Part shown: positions 16,169 to 24,501 of the stretch, in pieces
Layout of the letters: each line of letters starts with the position of its first letter
Position numbering within the stretch: the first letter of the stretch is position 1
DNA from: Rikenellaceae bacterium
GTDB lineage: Bacteria; Bacteroidota; Bacteroidia; Bacteroidales; UBA932
NCBI GenBank assembly: GCA_900769145.1
Contig: CAAGFN010000022.1
Span: 1 to 28,838 of the forward strand
Direction: 5' to 3'
DNA: 28,838 bases
Position numbers and translations under genes: made by a program
Notes under the pieces: generated by a model
What the model saw: only the letters and a program-made list of their open reading frames with translations
The model's database searches: none
Told to the model about the DNA's origin: nothing

Positions 16169-17509
16169 CTATTTTGCAAGACGCTCCTTGATGGCCTTGG
16201 TCTGCTCCTCGAATCCAGGCTTCTCAAGCAGGGCGAACATATTCTTCTTGTAAGCCTCCACGCCCGGCTGGTTGAACGGATTGACTCCGAGGGTGTAAGC
16301 ACTGATGCCGCAGGCGAACTCGAAGAAATAGAAAATTGCGCCAAGAGTCTTCTCATTGATTCTCTCAATGCTGATTTCGAGCTGGGGTACGCCGCCGTCA
16401 ATGTGTGCGAGCTTGGTACCGAGCTGTGCCATGGCGTTGCAATGCTCCACGTGCTTGCCGGCCAGGTAGTTCAGCTGGTCGAGGTTCTGCGGGTCAGTGC
16501 CGATGACGACCTCGCGGTTGCTGTTCTCCACTGTCACGACGGTCTCGAACATTGTCCTGGAACCGTCCTGGACGAACTGGCCGAGGGAGTGCAGGTCTGT
16601 AGTATAGATTACGGAAGCAGGGTAGATACCCTTGCAGTCCTTGCCCTCTGACTCACCGTAGAGCTGCTTCCACCATTCTCCGAGATACTGGAACTTCGGG
16701 TTGAAGGATACGAGTACCTCGATGCCCTTTCCACATTCTGAATAGAGAAGATTCCTCATTGCAGCATACTTTACGGCAGGGTTGCACTCGCATCTCACGG
16801 AGAGAGCCTTCTCTTCCTCAACTGCGCCTTCAAGCAGGGCCCTGATGTCGAAGCCTGCGAGGGCGATAGGGAGGAGTCCCACCGGAGTGAGGACAGAGAA
16901 ACGGCCTCCTACATTGTCCGGAACTACGAAAGTCCTGTAGCCTTCCTGTGTGGAGAGGGTCTTGAGCGCACCCTTCTTCGCATCTGTGACAGCCACGATA
17001 CGTCTTGAAGCCTCTGCGCCGTAAACGTCCTCGATATGTTTCTTGACAATCCTGAACGCAACTGCAGGCTCCGTGGTGGTCCCTGACTTGGAGATGACAA
17101 CGCAGGCGGTGTTCCTTTCCTTCATCAGGTCAATGAGCTCGGCAGTGTATTCCTCCGAAAGATTGTTTCCGGCGAATACCACGTCAGGCGTTCCGCTCTT
17201 CCTGAGTTCCTTGGCGAAGCTGTGTGAAAGGGCCTCGATTGCGCATTTTGCCCCGAGATATGAACCGCCGATGCCGATTACGACAACGAGGTCAATGTTC
17301 ATTGACTTCCAGTCGTCACGAACATCCTCGCAAGCCTTCACCAGCTCCTCAGGGGTCCCGGAAGGGAGATGCTTCCATCCGAGGAAGTCATTTCCGGCTC
17401 CGTTTTCTGCCTCGAGCACGTCGTAGGCGAGAAGGGCCTTTTCAACATAATTCTTGTAATCTGATTCTTTTACAAAGGAGGAACAGCCTCCAATATTGAT
17501 TTTGACCAT
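16169..17509 (-). CDS. pgi: Glucose-6-phosphate isomerase
   Basis: Pgi interconverts glucose 6-phosphate and fructose 6-phosphate in glycolysis and gluconeogenesis. The 446-aa size is that of the shorter bacterial type. Two SIS-type phosphosugar-binding regions are visible: GIGGSYLG at 79-86 and VISKSGTTTEP. The family signature DNVGGRFSVLTPVG follows, and an active-site segment YGESEGKDCKG is near residue 290. It is first in a likely two-gene operon with the radical SAM maturase, driven by a TAACTTTG promoter about 22 bp upstream, and diverges from the GDPD-GH31 gene. Confidence 0.97.
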   Translation of the reverse strand: MVKINIGGCSSFVKESDYKNYVEKALLAYDVLEAENGAGNDFLGWKHLPSGTPEELVKACEDVRDDWKSMNIDLVVVIGIGGSYLGAKCAIEALSHSFAKELRKSGTPDVVFAGNNLSEEYTAELIDLMKERNTACVVISKSGTTTEPAVAFRIVKKHIEDVYGAEASRRIVAVTDAKKGALKTLSTQEGYRTFVVPDNVGGRFSVLTPVGLLPIALAGFDIRALLEGAVEEEKALSVRCECNPAVKYAAMRNLLYSECGKGIEVLVSFNPKFQYLGEWWKQLYGESEGKDCKGIYPASVIYTTDLHSLGQFVQDGSRTMFETVVTVENSNREVVIGTDPQNLDQLNYLAGKHVEHCNAMAQLGTKLAHIDGGVPQLEISIERINEKTLGAIFYFFEFACGISAYTLGVNPFNQPGVEAYKKNMFALLEKPGFEEQTKAIKERLAK

Positions 17510-17531
17510 TTTTTATGAATATTTGTTTTGG

Positions 17532-17539
17532 CAAAGTTA
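17532..17539 (-). promoter_or_regulatory. pgi promoter -7 element (TAACTTTG)
   Basis: Read on the minus strand this is TAACTTTG, identical to the -7 element of ridA and a full match to TAnnTTTG. Transcription would start near 17525, leaving a leader of about 15 nt before the pgi ATG. No TTG lies at the expected -33 spacing; that region is AT-rich and shared with the divergent promoter. Confidence 0.6.
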
Positions 17540-17582
17540 CTCTTTTTTATTGATTATTTTTCATTTATATGTAATTTATAGG

Positions 17583-17590
17583 TATATTTG
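17583..17590 (+). promoter_or_regulatory. Promoter -7 element (TATATTTG) of the GDPD-GH31 gene
   Basis: TATATTTG matches TAnnTTTG fully and lies 30 bp before the ATG at 17621. The -33 position holds TTC within a T-rich stretch rather than TTG, so this may be a weaker or activated promoter. The opposing pgi -7 element is only 43 bp away, so the two promoters share their upstream region and a regulator bound between them could affect both. Confidence 0.55.
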
Positions 17591-17620
17591 CTTGATTGAA
17601 AAGTTTTAATATACATATAT

Positions 17621-20600
17621 ATGACTAAAACCACTATTTTCAAAGTATTTGCCTGCGCTGCAATGATATTGCTTTCGGCTTCGGCCGGGGCTGTGGGCAG
17701 CGTCCGCATTGCCGCACACCGCGGCTTTTGGGATTGTGATGCGGCCAAGAGGACAGAGAATTCAATCGGCTCCCTCAAGGCTGCACAGGACAATGGCTTC
17801 TGGGGTTCCGAGTTCGACATCCATCTGACATCCGACAATGAAATCGTCGTGCATCACGATGCGAGCATCCAGGGACAGAGCATCCACAGGAACACATACG
17901 AATTCCTCAAACAGTACAAACTTGCCGACGGTACTTCAATGCCTACACTGGACGAGTATCTGACGCAGGGAGAGAAGTTCCCTGAAACCGTTCTCGTAAT
18001 CGAATTCAAGAAGCATTCGGACATAAATCAGGAGAATACCCTTGTTGACCTGACCCTCAAGAAACTCAAGGAGCATGGTCTCTACGACCCTTCCAGGGTG
18101 ATGTTCATATCCTTCAGCATGAACATGTGTGAGAGAATAGCCAAACTCGCCCCTGAGTTCACAAACCAGTACCTCAATGGCGACATCGCCCCTTCCGTCC
18201 TTCACGAGAAAGGCATCAACGGAATTGACTATCATTACAATGAGATATACAAGCATCCGGAATGGGTTACAGAAGCCCACGACCTCGGCATGTCAGTGAA
18301 TGTCTGGACTGTGAACAAAGAGCAGGATATCAAGGCAATGATAGGTTTCGGAGTGGACTGCATCACCACGAATGCTCCGCTTCTTGTCCGTGAACTCCTC
18401 GGAATGGAAGAACTCCGCAACAATCCTCCGGCCACGGATGACCCTCTCGCCGACCCGAAGGCTGTGGTAGTGGCAGGAAATGCCCGCTTCACAATGCTCG
18501 GGGACCGTCTTGTCCGTATGGAATGGGCAGCCGACGGCAAGTTCGAGGACAGGGCAACATTGGGAATAGTGAACAGGAAGATGCCCGTGCCACAGTACAC
18601 TGTGAAGAAATCCGGCAAGAAGGTCACCATCAGGACATCCGCATTGACATTGACATATACCGGCGACGGCAAGTTCGATGAGAACAATCTCACCGTGACA
18701 TTTACGATGGCGGACCCTTCAGCCAAGAAGGGCGTGCGTACCGTGACTTGGCACCCTGGAATGGATGACAGCGGAAACCTCCTCGGAACGACCCGCACAC
18801 TTGACAGGAACGACGGAACCACAGACAGGAAGATATTCGACAGGGGAGTTGCCTCACGTGACGGCTGGGCCATCATTGACGAGAGTGACAGGCACGTGTT
18901 CGAACCGGTTGATTCAGACTGGAAGAACTGGGTCGGAGTCCGTGAACCGGGCGAGCGCCAGGATCTCTATATGTTCGCCTACGGCCACGACTACAAGGCT
19001 GCCGTATCGGACTTCGTGAAGATTGGCGGCCAGATTCCTCTCCCTCCGAAATACACACTCGGATATTGGTGGTGCCGTTATTGGCAGTACTCTGATTTCG
19101 AGTTCGTCGGCCTCGGAAAGCAGATGCGCTCGCTGAGCATTCCTATTGACGTGATGGTTCTTGACATGGACTGGCACGAGACATGGACCCTCACAACCCG
19201 CAAGGATAGTCCGAAGGACGAGTTCGGCCAGAGAATAGGCTGGACCGGATATACCTGGCAAAAGAAGCTTTTCCCTAATCCGTCCAACTGTCTCCAGGAT
19301 CTTCACAATCTCGGTCTCAAGACCACTCTCAACCTTCACCCTGCTTCAGGCATCCAGCCATACGAGGAACCTTATGACAGGTTTGTAAAGGATTATCTCT
19401 CAAGGACTTCCGAATATGACGGCCCTAAAGGTTACATCAATGCCGACGGCAGCAAGGCCCCGGTTCCTTTCCGTATCGACGACCAGGCATGGGCTGATGC
19501 ATACTTCAATTCCGTAATCCGACCGTTCGAACGTCAGGGTGTCGATTTCTGGTGGCTCGACTGGCAGCAGTGGAAGGAAAGCAAATATGTCCCGAACCTC
19601 AGCAATACTTTCTGGCTGAACTACACTTTCTTCAATGATATGGTACGCCAGAGCGGGAGCGAAGGCATCTACGCACGCCGTCCTGTCATCTACCACAGAT
19701 GGGGAGGAATAGGCAGCCACCGCTACCAGATCGGATTCTCCGGCGATACATACGCTACCTGGAAGGTGCTCGGCTACCTGCCTTGGTTCACCGCTACGGC
19801 TTCCAATGTCGGCTACGGATACTGGGGACACGACATTGGCGGACACATGCAGCCTAAGGGCGTGAAGAGTACTGATCCTGAGCTCTATACCAGATGGATT
19901 CAGGGAGGCGTATTCACACCGATTTTCAAGACCCACTCCACCAAGGACAGGACAATGGAAAAGAGGTTCTGGGTATTCCCTGAGCATTTCGACGCCATGC
20001 GTGATGCCATCCGCCTCAGGTATGACCTCTCACCTTATATTTATAATGCCGCCAGGCAGACATTCGACACCGGTATCTCTATGTGCCGTCCTATGTACTA
20101 TGAGTATCCGGAAAACAATGAGGCCTACGATTACACTGAGGAGTTCATGTTCGGTGACGACATCCTCGCCACTGTAGTCTGCCAGCCTGCTGACAGCATC
20201 ACTTCACTGGCTTCCAGGACAATGTGGTTCCCTGCAGGAAATGACTGGTACGATGTTGCCACAGGTTCCATGATAAAGGGCGGCCAGGTGAAGACCCTGA
20301 AGTACACTGTCAATGAGAATCCTTACTATGTGAAGGCCGGTGCTATCATCCCGATGGCAGGTCCGGAAATCACCTCGCTGCAGGAGAAGAGCAATGTCCT
20401 GAAGGTATTCGTAGCACCTGGTGACGGGGAGAGCCAGACTTCAGTCTATGAGGATGACGGCGCAACACAGGCCTACAAGACAGAATTTGCCACCACCCGT
20501 CTCAGCAAGGTATCGGACGCATCGTTCACACGGGTGACTGTAGCACCTCGCAAGGGTACTTACTCCGGCATTGACCCTAACCGTCAGCTCCAGTTCGCAA

Positions 20601-21094
20601 TCGCAGGTGTCTTTGCTCCTGAGTCCGTGACTGTCAACGGTATAGAGATTCCTTACTCAAGGTTCGCGGAGAATGATTACAAGACAGGCTGCACGACTCC
20701 GGAGTGGAGCTATGACGGCACAAATCTCACCGTCGTGGTATATCTTCCGGAAAAATCGGCAAACGAGGAGGTCGTGGTCGAGTGCAGGTTCAATGAGTAC
20801 GCACAGACTCACCGTGAGCTTCTTTCCGGAAAGAAGGGCCTGATGCACAGGATGATGGACCTCACTCCTGAGGTGAAAATCATCTTCGCACAGTATGTCG
20901 ATTCATATATGATGCTTCCGGATTCATTCCTTGCATTGGCACAGTGCTCAAGCTTCATCAAGGAAGATCCGAAGAATGCCGGCAAATATCTCGAGGAAAT
21001 CAGTCCTGAGAATCTCATAGATGACCTCAGCAAGTATGAGAGCATACCTGATGACTTCATTGGGAAACTTAAGGCACTGACTACTGTAGAATAA
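17621..21094 (+). CDS. Exported GDPD-GH31 fusion: glycerophosphodiesterase plus alpha-glycosidase
   Basis: A signal peptide (about 1-24) precedes two enzyme domains in one 1157-aa chain. Residues about 27-265 form a GDPD barrel: His33-Arg-Gly, Glu64 and Asp66 in EFDIHL, His79-Asp80 in VVHHD, and the late strand VNVWTVN followed by GVDCITTNAP. GDPDs cleave glycerophosphodiesters to glycerol 3-phosphate and an alcohol. Residues about 280-490 are the GH31 N-terminal beta-sandwich, 500-870 the catalytic barrel. The nucleophile is Asp647 in WWLDWQQW, the acid/base Asp709 in GFSGDTYATW, and GHDIGGH follows. A C-terminal beta-sandwich runs to about 1070, then an extra helical tail of about 85 residues. 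Both catalytic sets look intact. The true substrate is unknown. It starts a closely spaced plus-strand gene run. Confidence 0.9.
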   Translation: MTKTTIFKVFACAAMILLSASAGAVGSVRIAAHRGFWDCDAAKRTENSIGSLKAAQDNGFWGSEFDIHLTSDNEIVVHHDASIQGQSIHRNTYEFLKQYKLADGTSMPTLDEYLTQGEKFPETVLVIEFKKHSDINQENTLVDLTLKKLKEHGLYDPSRVMFISFSMNMCERIAKLAPEFTNQYLNGDIAPSVLHEKGINGIDYHYNEIYKHPEWVTEAHDLGMSVNVWTVNKEQDIKAMIGFGVDCITTNAPLLVRELLGMEELRNNPPATDDPLADPKAVVVAGNARFTMLGDRLVRMEWAADGKFEDRATLGIVNRKMPVPQYTVKKSGKKVTIRTSALTLTYTGDGKFDENNLTVTFTMADPSAKKGVRTVTWHPGMDDSGNLLGTTRTLDRNDGTTDRKIFDRGVASRDGWAIIDESDRHVFEPVDSDWKNWVGVREPGERQDLYMFAYGHDYKAAVSDFVKIGGQIPLPPKYTLGYWWCRYWQYSDFEFVGLGKQMRSLSIPIDVMVLDMDWHETWTLTTRKDSPKDEFGQRIGWTGYTWQKKLFPNPSNCLQDLHNLGLKTTLNLHPASGIQPYEEPYDRFVKDYLSRTSEYDGPKGYINADGSKAPVPFRIDDQAWADAYFNSVIRPFERQGVDFWWLDWQQWKESKYVPNLSNTFWLNYTFFNDMVRQSGSEGIYARRPVIYHRWGGIGSHRYQIGFSGDTYATWKVLGYLPWFTATASNVGYGYWGHDIGGHMQPKGVKSTDPELYTRWIQGGVFTPIFKTHSTKDRTMEKRFWVFPEHFDAMRDAIRLRYDLSPYIYNAARQTFDTGISMCRPMYYEYPENNEAYDYTEEFMFGDDILATVVCQPADSITSLASRTMWFPAGNDWYDVATGSMIKGGQVKTLKYTVNENPYYVKAGAIIPMAGPEITSLQEKSNVLKVFVAPGDGESQTSVYEDDGATQAYKTEFATTRLSKVSDASFTRVTVAPRKGTYSGIDPNRQLQFAIAGVFAPESVTVNGIEIPYSRFAENDYKTGCTTPEWSYDGTNLTVVVYLPEKSANEEVVVECRFNEYAQTHRELLSGKKGLMHRMMDLTPEVKIIFAQYVDSYMMLPDSFLALAQCSSFIKEDPKNAGKYLEEISPENLIDDLSKYESIPDDFIGKLKALTTVE

Positions 21095-21107
21095 TTGTAA
21101 GTTATTA

Positions 21108-22145
21108 ATGGCCAAAGGTTTTGCAGCTGTTGAAGAACAATGCCGCAAGGCTGTTCAGGACATAAGGAATGGTTCGTTCGCCCCCGTCTATCTTCTGATG
21201 GGGGACGAACCGTATTATCCGGACATGCTTTGCGATGAGATAATCAAGAATGCCCTGGGAGATACCGAAAGGGATTTCAACCAGTCAATCTACTATGGCC
21301 TGGACACGGATGCAGGCACTGTCGCCTCTGATGCAAGGAGTTACCCGATGATGGCGGAGCGCCGTCTTGTGGTGCTCAAGGAGGCCCAGAACATGAAGAC
21401 ATTGGAAGAGCTCGGGGCTTATGCTGCAGAACCTCTGGATTCTACAGTACTGGTCATACTTATGCACGGGGCATCCGCGGACAAGCGGAGAAGCCTGTAC
21501 AAGAATGTGCAGAAGAATGGCTTCGTGCTGGATTCCCCACAGGTGAGGGATTACGAGATGCCTGAATGGATATCCTCCTATTTCAGGACCAGGGGCATTT
21601 CCATTGACCCGCAGGCTGCTGCCCTGCTGGGCGAATATGCGGGAACTGACCTTGGAAAGATTGCAGTCGAGACGGACAAGATGCTCAAGAGCCTGCCCGA
21701 GGGAGTTTCAAGAGTGACCGCCGAGGACATTGAGAAGAATGTCGGAATCAGCAGGCAGTACAGCATATTCGAACTGACGAAGGAACTGTCGCTGAAGAAC
21801 TCCAGGAAGGCATTGAAGATAGCGGCAAATATCGCATCCGGCCCGAGATTTGTAATGGCGATGGCCGTGCCTCCGGTTTTCAACCATTTCTACCGAATTC
21901 TGAGGCTGCATTCCGTATTGAGATACAATCCGGCCCTGCCGCGGGCTGAGAAGGCGAAAATACTCGGCGTCAATCCGTATTTCGTGGATGAATACGATAC
22001 GGCCGTACGCAATTATCCTCTGCCGAAGTGCATGAGTATCATTGCATTACTTGAAGAATACGATTATAAGGGAAAGGGCGGTGCAAGCGGCGAAGCCGGA
22101 CAGGATGAACTTCTCGTCGAACTGGTTGCCCGGATTCTGGCCTGA
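21108..22145 (+). CDS. holA: DNA polymerase III subunit delta
   Basis: HolA is the clamp-loader subunit that opens the sliding clamp; it is a cytoplasmic AAA+-related protein without a working Walker A motif. The 345-aa length fits. Recognisable segments are FAPVYLLMGDEPYYPDMLCDEI near the N-terminus, ERRLVVLKEAQ, the ISIDPQAAALLGEYAGTDLGKI block, and ISRQYSIFELTKELSLKN, followed by a helical collar domain. It starts 13 bp after the GDPD-GH31 stop with no promoter match, so it probably depends on read-through. Finding a replication gene between a hydrolase and an exporter is odd but common in Bacteroidota gene strings. Confidence 0.9.
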   Translation: MAKGFAAVEEQCRKAVQDIRNGSFAPVYLLMGDEPYYPDMLCDEIIKNALGDTERDFNQSIYYGLDTDAGTVASDARSYPMMAERRLVVLKEAQNMKTLEELGAYAAEPLDSTVLVILMHGASADKRRSLYKNVQKNGFVLDSPQVRDYEMPEWISSYFRTRGISIDPQAAALLGEYAGTDLGKIAVETDKMLKSLPEGVSRVTAEDIEKNVGISRQYSIFELTKELSLKNSRKALKIAANIASGPRFVMAMAVPPVFNHFYRILRLHSVLRYNPALPRAEKAKILGVNPYFVDEYDTAVRNYPLPKCMSIIALLEEYDYKGKGGASGEAGQDELLVELVARILA

Positions 22146-22165
22146 AATTTTTAATATGTAAAATT

Positions 22166-23080
22166 ATGGGATTGATTGAATGCAGGAACATCTGCAAGAG
22201 TTTCGGAGAAAAAGTTGCTCTGGACAATGTCAGCGTTGATATACCTGCGGGTAAGATTTTCGGCCTGCTGGGGCCTAACGGAGCCGGCAAGACTACGCTC
22301 ATTCGCATTGTCAACAGGATTACAATTCCTAATTCCGGCGAGGTTATCTTTGACGGAAGGCCTATCACACAGCGTGATGTTGAGCGCATAGGCTATCTGC
22401 CTGAGGAACGTGGGCTTTACCGCAAGATGGAGGTCGGAGACCAGGCAATGTACCTGGCTCAGCTCAAGGGAATGAGCGCACGTGACGCCCAGCGCGAACT
22501 CAAGAAATGGTTTGTGAAGTTCGGGATTCAGGACTGGTGGAAGAAGAAGGTTGAGGAACTTTCCAAGGGTATGGCCCAGAAGATACAGTTCATTACAACC
22601 GTAGTCCACAAGCCTGCCCTGATGATACTGGACGAGCCTTTCAGCGGTTTCGACCCGGTGAACACCGAGCTGATTCGCAAGGAAATCCTGGCATTGAAGG
22701 AAGAGGGTGCCACCATCATTCTCTCAACCCACAACATGGAGTCTGTGGAGGAACTTTGTGACAATATTGCCCTCATCAACAAATCCAGGCTCGTCATTGA
22801 CGGGGGCGTGGATGAAATCCGCCACAAATATGGGAACAACAATGTGGAACTCATCTATACGGGTGAGAATGCGATTCAGTCCGTGGACGGTCTCTACACT
22901 GTGCTTTCAGACCAGGATGATTCGGGCCGCCACACTGCCGTGCTTTCCATCTCAGGCGGGGCCAGCGGCAATGAGGTGCTCTCCTCCGTTCTCGGAAACG
23001 GCTTGACCGTCAACTCATTCAAGGAACTGCTCCCGAGAATGAACGACATTTTCATCAAACTCGTCACTGAAGGCGAATAA
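22166..23080 (+). CDS. ABC transporter ATP-binding protein (NatA-like)
   Basis: This is the ATPase of an ABC-2 type exporter together with the next gene. The 304-aa protein has Walker A GPNGAGKT at 36-43, a YLPEERGLYRKM segment in the Q-loop region typical of the NatA group, signature LSKGM at 132-136, Walker B with Asp156-Glu157 in LMILDEPFSGFD, and the switch His189 in STHNMES. The C-terminal 100 residues form an extra domain of the DrrA/NatA kind. NatAB from Bacillus extrudes Na+, but for this subfamily in Bacteroidota the substrate is not established; peptide, lipid or drug export are equally possible. Confidence 0.9.
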   Translation: MGLIECRNICKSFGEKVALDNVSVDIPAGKIFGLLGPNGAGKTTLIRIVNRITIPNSGEVIFDGRPITQRDVERIGYLPEERGLYRKMEVGDQAMYLAQLKGMSARDAQRELKKWFVKFGIQDWWKKKVEELSKGMAQKIQFITTVVHKPALMILDEPFSGFDPVNTELIRKEILALKEEGATIILSTHNMESVEELCDNIALINKSRLVIDGGVDEIRHKYGNNNVELIYTGENAIQSVDGLYTVLSDQDDSGRHTAVLSISGGASGNEVLSSVLGNGLTVNSFKELLPRMNDIFIKLVTEGE

Positions 23081-23086
23081 TCAATG

Positions 23087-23091
23087 GAGGG
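23087..23091 (+). promoter_or_regulatory. Shine-Dalgarno GGAGG supporting the permease start at 23099
   Basis: GGAGG ends 7 nt before the ATG at 23099. It overlaps an in-frame ATG at 23084, so it argues that the upstream ATG is not the start and the protein begins MNLHTVNIII. Confidence 0.5.
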
Positions 23092-23098
23092 AAGACTT

Positions 23099-24499
23099 AT
23101 GAATCTGCATACGGTTAACATTATCATAAAGCGCGAATATCTTACCCGCGTCAAGAAGAAATCATTCATAATCACGACTTTCCTCGTGCCTATTCTGTTT
23201 GCGGTGCTCTGTACCCTGCCTACTTTCATCATGATGATGGCGAAGGAGGAGGCCAAGAAGATTGCAGTCGTGGACAAGTCGGGAATAGTCGCACCAGCTT
23301 TGGAGAATACGGCTACAATGACTTTCTCCCTGTATCCTGACGCTGATCCCGAGGTGGTGAAGACCTCATTGGACAGTTTGGGTATGGATGCCCTGCTTTC
23401 CATTTCTGCCCTGGATACCGTGTCAAGGTCAGTAACTGCCACCACTTATGCCGCCAAGCCTCTCGGAGTGGATATGACATCGGATCTTGAGAGGCAGATC
23501 AATGACGCCGTCGAGTCGTACAGAATCAGCACTTACGACATCGAGGGTCTCAAGGACATAATGGCAGAGGTGAAGCCGGATGTCCGCCTGGTGTCCTACA
23601 AGATGGATGAGGCCGGAAACGAAACTCTCAATGAGTCAGGGATTTACATGTTCCTTTCGATGGTTCTGGGAATGATTATCTATATGTTCATCTCGATGTT
23701 CTGCGGAATGGTCATGTCCAGTGTCATCGAGGAGAAGTCCAGCAGGGTGGTTGAGGTCCTCGTTTCCTCTGTCAAGGCTACCGAACTCCTTTTCGGAAAG
23801 ATTATCGGTGTCGCTCTTGTGGCTCTTACCCAGTTCTTCATGTGGATTGCCCTGACAGTGATTATACTTGCCGTCATTGGCGGAATCACGGGCTCCGGCC
23901 TTGCAGGCCTTGCAGGTGACCCTGCCCAGATGACTGCAATGACCAACCAGATACCTGGTGCTGCAATGCCTGAGGTCCAGGACCTTCTCGATGCCGCTGC
24001 ACCTGCCGACTCACTGGCAACCTCGAATCCGGCAACACCAAGTACCGGTGCTGTGATCCTGAGCACTCTTGCAAGCGTGAACTATACCCAGCTCATCATT
24101 GTCTTCGTGCTCTTCTTCATCTTCGGATACCTGCTTTATGCGTCGCTTTTCGCCGCCATCGGGTCCGCAGTGGAGAATGAGGCTGACAGCAACCAGCTTG
24201 TCCTGCCGCTCACCATTCCACTGATGATAGGATTCTTCATCTCAATGTTCGTGTACAAGTCTCCTGACAGCGGCCTGGTATTCTGGGCATCCATGTTCCC
24301 GTTCACCTCGCCTATGGTGATGCTTACCAGGGTCCTGTTCGGTGTCTCTACCTGGGAACTCGTGGTTTCTCTCGTTATTCTCATCCTTTCTTTCGTGGGA
24401 TGCGCCTGGATTTCAGCGAAGATTTACACAATCGGAATTCTGATGTTCGGCAAGAAGACATCCTTCAAGGATTTGTGGAAATGGCTTAAAATGAAATAG
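23099..24499 (+). CDS. ABC-2 type transporter permease (NatB-like)
   Basis: This is the membrane partner of the preceding ATPase. The start at 23099 gives MNLHTVNIIIKREYLTRVKKKSF, a usual N-terminus in this family; an ATG at 23084 would add five residues. Helix 1 is SFIITTFLVPILFAVLC. A large extracytoplasmic domain of about 160 residues follows, then helices at GIYMFLSMVLGMIIYMF, VALVALTQFFMWIALTVIIL, LIIVFVLFFIFGYLLY, IPLMIGFFISMFV and VVSLVILILSFVGC. The cytoplasmic coupling segment is IEEKSSRVVEVLVSSVKATELLFGK. A long loop after helix 3 is rich in Ala, Pro, Ser and Thr and contains APADSLATSNPATPS; by topology it faces the periplasm. It starts 18 bp after the ATPase stop. Confidence 0.87.
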   Translation: MNLHTVNIIIKREYLTRVKKKSFIITTFLVPILFAVLCTLPTFIMMMAKEEAKKIAVVDKSGIVAPALENTATMTFSLYPDADPEVVKTSLDSLGMDALLSISALDTVSRSVTATTYAAKPLGVDMTSDLERQINDAVESYRISTYDIEGLKDIMAEVKPDVRLVSYKMDEAGNETLNESGIYMFLSMVLGMIIYMFISMFCGMVMSSVIEEKSSRVVEVLVSSVKATELLFGKIIGVALVALTQFFMWIALTVIILAVIGGITGSGLAGLAGDPAQMTAMTNQIPGAAMPEVQDLLDAAAPADSLATSNPATPSTGAVILSTLASVNYTQLIIVFVLFFIFGYLLYASLFAAIGSAVENEADSNQLVLPLTIPLMIGFFISMFVYKSPDSGLVFWASMFPFTSPMVMLTRVLFGVSTWELVVSLVILILSFVGCAWISAKIYTIGILMFGKKTSFKDLWKWLKMK

Positions 24500-24501
24500 T
24501 T

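Noticed and set aside
22166..24499. Assignment of the ABC pair as a sodium exporter
   Set aside because: Family resemblance to NatAB does not fix the substrate, and nothing in the sequence shows Na+ specificity.
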